A stretch of DNA of 64,000 bases, from positions 151,501 to 215,500 of the forward strand of contig JAODUP010000153.1 of NCBI GenBank assembly GCA_025642065.1, written 5' to 3'. Positions within the stretch are counted from its first letter, which is position 1. Each line of letters starts with the position of its first letter. Below, piece by piece: positions 60,588-64,000 of the stretch. A model generated the notes under the pieces. That model searched no databases. It had not been told where the DNA came from and saw only the letters and a program-made list of their open reading frames with translations. A program made the translations under genes and the position numbers. The DNA comes from Paralvinella palmiformis. Its lineage: Eukaryota > Annelida > Polychaeta > Terebellida > Alvinellidae.

Positions 60588-62215
60588 TAGTCACTGATTA
60601 AGTGATCCATCCATCAACAAAAACATGTATTTATAGAGTGATTAATTAAAATATCAATTAATTAATGAAATAGCTATGAATGAAATCAACTAATAATATA
60701 TCATCTGCCATTATATCAATAAGGTATTAGTTAGCTGTTTTCATGAGGAAAAATTAACAGGATTCCTTAAAGAAATTCTTTGGCAGCCAACTCCTTTTAT
60801 TGATGGTTCCAATAACAATTACATGTACTGTAATAATAGTCACTTAGATCATGCAAGTTATACATACATTAAGTGTTTTTGTGGATAGAAACACTAATTA
60901 TTTTGTATTCCCAAGAACTACTTTGAACTGGCTGCCATGGTGATGGTTAATTATACAGTAGAACATTTGCATGCTCTGTGTGTTGGCACACAGCGAGTCA
61001 TGATATTGTATATACAATCGAACAAAATGTCAGTCTTATGATTTTGTATTAATGAATGACTATACCAACATATAAACATGCTGATGATATCAGAATACAA
61101 CTTTACCTGGCCATGAACCCATTAGAATTTGCTGAGTGAAAACAGACAGAACTGAATATTCATAAGGGTTCCTTATAGAACTTCAGATTGCTGTCAAAGC
61201 CCAAATTTCAGTATTAATTAGGAATTGTATATTCCAAAGGAAGATTAAAATATCCAAATTACTTTACACTCAGTTATTCATCTATTAAATCAGTTATTTG
61301 GCTGAGAAAGTATGGTATGTTAAATTCACTTGTGTATGAGTGAGTGAATGAGTAGGTTTTAAAGACAGCTCAACAGAAAAAACATCATTTAGGTTGCTTC
61401 CTTTTCACTGTTCTGACAAATAAGAAGGCACAGTACATTAATTTTTAAACCACAAACACACAGATAGTAATAATAATAATAACAACTCATGTTCATGTCA
61501 GCAAATTACACCTCAGTCCTCAGATACAACAATAAACGACCAGCTGATCAGTATATTTTAACCCAACTTCAAGAGAGTATGGTATGTTAAAGGTCAGGTT
61601 CATTACTAACAAGTGACAAACAGCGAACATATATAATGTGTACAAGCTATGACAAAACAGAGCTTACTTCAGGAGATTGTTAATACTATTTGTTCCTCTG
61701 TCCATAACACGAAGTACTTCACCTGTCTTACGTCCAAGATGCCACCGCAGAGATAATCTGTAAATAAACAAAAGATTTGTGTGTGTCCGTGCACATTTGT
61801 ATCTGTACAGATATAGGTATGCATGCGCATAAGAAATGGCTGGTAATATGAGGTCAATGGAAATACAATGCCAGTATTAAAGGCACCACTGGGATTGATG
61901 AACAGTGGCCATAGCTTCGGATTAGACCAACTTATGATAAATAAGGCACAATATAATAGATAATTTTTTGTTATTATTAATGACCACTTTCAGTGATTGC
62001 GATCAAATAACAAAACATCATCAAATTACATCGTCACTTAGAAAATAATATATTCATAAACAGTATACTACGTTAACAAAACATTCTGATCGGAGATGGG
62101 CATATACTGTACCTATGTAAATGTTGAAAGAGTGTCACTTCTATCTCTCTTGTGGTGTACTGCTGGACCCAGATCCAGAGAAAACTTCTCAGATTATTTA
62201 GAATACCCATGGATC
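48677..62215 (-). CDS. ABCB6: ABCB6-type half ABC transporter, C-terminal 540 aa (14 exons; N-terminus outside window)
   Basis: ABCB6 is a half transporter (6-TM core plus one nucleotide-binding domain) linked to porphyrin handling, reported at mitochondrial outer and endolysosomal/plasma membranes; related HMT-1 proteins act in metal tolerance. Exons in transcription order: 62215-62113, 61757-61668, 60471-60350, 60050-59941, 58143-58078, 57913-57708, 57265-57202, 56371-56286, 56153-55991, 53749-53676, 52346-52246, 50408-50296, 49593-49430, 48839-48677. They sum to 1625 nt, all in frame, ending at TAG 48677-48679. Visible: [18 protein letters not shown] segments around [16 protein letters not shown] and [35 protein letters not shown], Walker [11 protein letters not shown]-loop VVPQD, signature LSGGEKQR, Walker B ILLDEATSALD, H-loop VAHRLST. 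The C-terminus is acidic then HHHHH. Human ABCB6 is 842 aa, so roughly 300 N-terminal residues are missing, most likely beyond base 64000. Confidence 0.94.
49836..50022 (-). mobile_element. Full-length SINE family 2 with 13-bp target-site duplication in ABCB6 intron
   Basis: The 187-bp element is flanked by ACACAAACTGACA on both sides (49823-49835 and 50023-50035). Minus strand: CCTCCGTGGTCTGGCAGTAGC (A box) and GTGTTCGAATCTTGGCG (B box), body, ending GGCCGTAAAACATCAATCATCATCAT. Both boxes are near consensus, so it may be a young insertion. Confidence 0.9.
50614..50886. mobile_element. hAT-like MITE in ABCB6 intron
   Basis: Begins CAGGGTTCATACACATCTCAG and ends CTGTGCAAGCCCTG; same family and orientation as 45681-45931. 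No clear flanking duplication. Confidence 0.7.
51180..51502 (+). mobile_element. SINE family 1, long copy, in ABCB6 intron
   Basis: Head: GAGCCGTGATAGTGCAGTTAGTTAGAGCG and GGTCACGGGTTTGAGGCTCC (decayed B box). Body of about 230 bp with GCCCCTTTGAGCAGCCATCTAGCTGGATAGGGCATTATATAAATGTCAC, then a TATTATTATT tail. It is longer than the copy at 10276-10458, which appears to be internally deleted. Confidence 0.75.
53868..54018 (-). mobile_element. SINE family 3, decayed
   Basis: Plus-strand segments TATTTAGCC, GAGGGGTGTCTC, ACAAACACAGGTACGAGTCAG and AATCACCAAGCCACTGGAGTACCC follow the order of 48190-48357. The B box is lost. Intronic to ABCB6. Confidence 0.55.
54226..54954. mobile_element. Pogo/Tc1-mariner-like MITE with TA target duplication
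   Basis: The 729-bp element begins CAGTTGAAGCCCGTTATAATATGG and ends ATACAGC-type complement of ...TATAACGTAGCCCAACTG, with TA immediately outside each end (54224-54225, 54955-54956). CAGT-starting ends with TTATAA and TA duplication are typical of pogo-like elements. No transposase motif is seen inside. A truncated copy is at 1410-1560. Intronic to ABCB6. Confidence 0.75.
54957..55050. repeat. 25-26 bp minisatellite
   Basis: GTGTACAGAGTATCACRACTGTATT repeated three and a half times, starting directly at the right end of the pogo-like element. Confidence 0.85.
55259..55395 (-). mobile_element. SINE family 2 tail fragment
   Basis: TGTTTTATGGCCCCTTTGGTGCGGATGATAGGCTAAAT...GTGAGGTGAAG...GAAACACCCTTCAGACACATCCACAC matches the tail of 49836-50022; the tRNA-like head is missing. 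Confidence 0.5.
60487..60588. repeat. (TA)n/(CA)n microsatellite next to ABCB6 exon
   Basis: TA-rich run of about 85 bp ending in ACACACACAC. It starts about 16 bp upstream of the acceptor of the ABCB6 exon at 60350-60471 (in transcription order), unusually close to a splice site. Confidence 0.9.
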
Positions 62216-62258
62216 CTGAAGAGAGAAAAAAACAGTACAATACTGATACTGAGTGCGT

Positions 62259-62697
62259 GGTTCCCACAGCCAACGAAATTTTATTTTCCAGGACATAATT
62301 ACCATTTTTCAGGACAAAGTATACAAGATTTAAAGGTAATAAATCAAGATATGTGCAAAAACGCATATATTTAATCAATGTATGATCAATTATTGACATT
62401 TTTATGGTACAGTCTCCTCCTCCACCTCACCCCCTTCTAGCTGTTTGATCCACCCACTTTTATCTCAATTTTAACTAACATGACAATTTTAACTAATTAT
62501 GTACCAGTACACTTTTCTTCTACAATTGAGGTTTTCTTCTGCAGGCTTAATATTTATTCGCAGGCTTTTTTGTTCCAAGTGAACTTTTTTCACAGGCAAT
62601 ATTTTTCCCACGACATTTCCAGATATTGTAAAATTTCATGACATTTCCAAGACCTGGAAAATGAGTTTGTTGTTTTCCAGGATGCATGGAAACTCTG
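62259..62697. mobile_element. hAT-like MITE (GGTTCCCACAGCC terminus) in ABCB6 intron
   Basis: Inverse-orientation, longer relative of 35997-36395: GGTTCCCACAGCCAACGAAAT, TTTCCAGGACA, a CTCCTCCTCCACC segment matching the complement of 36240-36270, CGACATTTCCAG, and GGAAAATGAGTTTGTTGTTTTCCAGG. The right terminus is decayed (GCATGGAAACTCTG). Confidence 0.65.
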
Positions 62698-62835
62698 TGT
62701 ATGTTGCTGTTCTATGGCCTCTTGTATACACAACAGGTTAACTCGACCAAGAAACTTCTATAGCTAACGATGCCCGGCAAAAGATGAAAACCTTCAGATA
62801 AGCTGAAAACCGGGATCTGAATCCCAATGCCAAAG
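62698..62835. mobile_element. SINE family 2/3-like decayed tail
   Basis: GTTGCTGTTCTATGGCCTCTTGTATACACAACAGGTTAACTCG...GATGAAAACCTTCAGA resembles the tail of family 2. No promoter boxes remain. Confidence 0.3.
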
Positions 62836-63587
62836 GTCTCTGGCCAATGCTGTGCCAATACACACGAAGCAAATGATACAGAAAACATTACTACTGCTAA
62901 ATGTATCACATGGTTCAGAGCATTCATACAATGAACAAAAATTGTATATCATTTTTTTACTGCTTCCATGTCAGTTGTTCTTTAGTTCAATAGTGGTAGG
63001 GCATTCATCAGAAGGGAAAAATTAACTCTCCGGTTATTTTACAATTAAGTATGTATTTGAAATATTTGCCTCACCACAGCCCTTTGTGCTTCATCTAAAC
63101 CTCCCAATATCAAATATACCACATGTCCATTTCATGTTTTTAAAGGGAAATCAAAATCACATTCAATTCAAAATTTTAGGACTAATACAGATATGCTCAA
63201 ATAAATTAAAAATGACGCCAAAACATGAAACTGGTCAATCATTTATTAAATAGTCCAGTTCAAAGTGATGGTTACTCAACTATTAATGGTCTGCAGGCAC
63301 CACCATTTTGAAGCTAGACACAGACAGGATACTCATGAAACTGAACAAGCTGTTTGTATTAATCGTTTATAACAATATAAACGGCAGTCGGCCAAACATG
63401 TATTTTTGGAACAAAAGCATGTTGAAAAAACATTACTGTATAATTGCTCCTAAAAGCCTCATATGTTATTGAAATGGCTAATGAAAACTAGGAAGTGAAA
63501 TTCCTCAAGATGATTGTTTTGTACTTTTTAGTAACAAGAAGCATCTAACAAACTGTCAGATTTATGTGAATGAACAGATGAGGGCAT

Positions 63588-63765
63588 AAGTAATAATAAT
63601 AATAAGTGACATTTATATAGTGCCCTATTCAGCTAGAAGCTGCTCTAAGGTGCTTTACAATATTATTATCCCTGACTCAGACCTGTTTCCACTCAGCACC
63701 TATCTCAACTTTAAAGGCCATTTTCTCACCTCGAAGGTTTCTACCCCACCTGTGTTTGTCAAGCA
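63588..63765 (-). mobile_element. SINE family 1 fragment (body and AAT tail)
   Basis: AATAATAATAATAAGTGACATTTATATAGTGCCCTATTCAGCTAG...TTATTATCCCTGACTCAGACCTG is the complement of the body of 51180-51502. The tRNA-like head is missing. Confidence 0.65.
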
Positions 63766-64000
63766 ATAACTTCAGATATAATCAAGATATCTTCTTGTAT
63801 TATATACAATATGAAAGGAGAGAATTTGCTCTTCCCAGTGATACTAATAACTCACTTTTGAAAACGGCCAACATCCAACTCATTCTGTAAGGATGGGTGA
63901 TATATTACCCGTGGGTGGAAACAGTTCACCGAATATCAAGACTATGTACCAGTACTCTTTTTCTTCTAAACTCTGCGATAGCACAACGTAATACTAACCA

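Larger units (their letters stand above)
62216..64000 (-). other. ABCB6 intron running to the window edge
   Basis: No further ABCB6 exon was recognised upstream of 62215. The region contains a MITE (62259-62697), a SINE tail, and a family 1 SINE fragment (63588-63765). The missing N-terminal exons are expected beyond base 64000. Confidence 0.5.

Noticed and set aside
63858..63886. Possible additional upstream ABCB6 exon (29 nt, minus strand, between TTACAG and GTGAGT)
   Set aside because: The splice signals and phase fit, but the peptide (SWMLAVFK) lacks a clear match to the expected GGG-containing family segment before the NLRSFLW region, so it was not included.
1..64000. CRISPR arrays, operons, prophage or plasmid-type systems
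   Set aside because: None are expected or seen; spliced genes, SINEs and microsatellites show nuclear eukaryotic DNA, and the tandem repeats lack repeat-spacer structure.

Overview
The window is eukaryotic nuclear DNA. It is AT-rich, has compact GT-AG exons split by introns of about 0.1 to 3 kb, and is densely sprinkled with tRNA-derived SINEs, short DNA-transposon derivatives, retrotransposon remnants and (TA)n/(TG)n/(AAT)n microsatellites. No bacterial-style gene or operon is present. The protein sequences and repeat style fit a marine invertebrate, most probably a lophotrochozoan such as a mollusc. That is an inference; the sequence does not prove the phylum. Three conserved genes account for nearly all supportable coding sequence. 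Most open frames of 60 to 110 codons in the window are chance frames, microsatellite translations or repeat fragments. Layout: (1) 5863-18886, minus strand, a complete 14-exon SIRT2-type NAD-dependent deacetylase (about 380 aa). It has a partial 92%-identical duplicate of its third coding exon in the following intron. (2) 18897-27905, intergenic region rich in transposon remnants (hAT transposase piece, two non-LTR reverse transcriptase pieces, a minisatellite, several long microsatellites). (3) 27906-37016, plus strand, a complete 9-exon transformer-2 (TRA2) splicing factor (about 249 aa, RS-RRM-RS). A GAA/AGAA-rich stretch follows its stop codon. (4) 37017-48676, intergenic: promoter-like GC-richer patches, a degenerate Jockey/CR1-like reverse transcriptase, an inverted-repeat pair and hAT-like MITEs. 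(5) 48677 to beyond 62215, minus strand, the last 14 exons (about 540 aa) of an ABCB6-type half ABC transporter; the N-terminal exons were not found and should lie beyond the right edge. The three genes are functionally independent (protein deacetylation, splicing regulation, porphyrin/metal-related transport); no shared pathway is implied. The most useful observations are: the frame-compatible SIRT2 exon duplicate whose joint inclusion with exon 3 would create a stop; a 13-residue acidic insertion in the SIRT2 zinc ribbon; a full-length MITE with perfect 8-bp target-site duplication that carries a (TA)n microsatellite as part of its body; SINEs with perfect 13-bp target duplications; a UAG straddling a TRA2 splice donor; and a candidate TRA2 self-binding purine tract. 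I found no evidence for a wholly new biological system.
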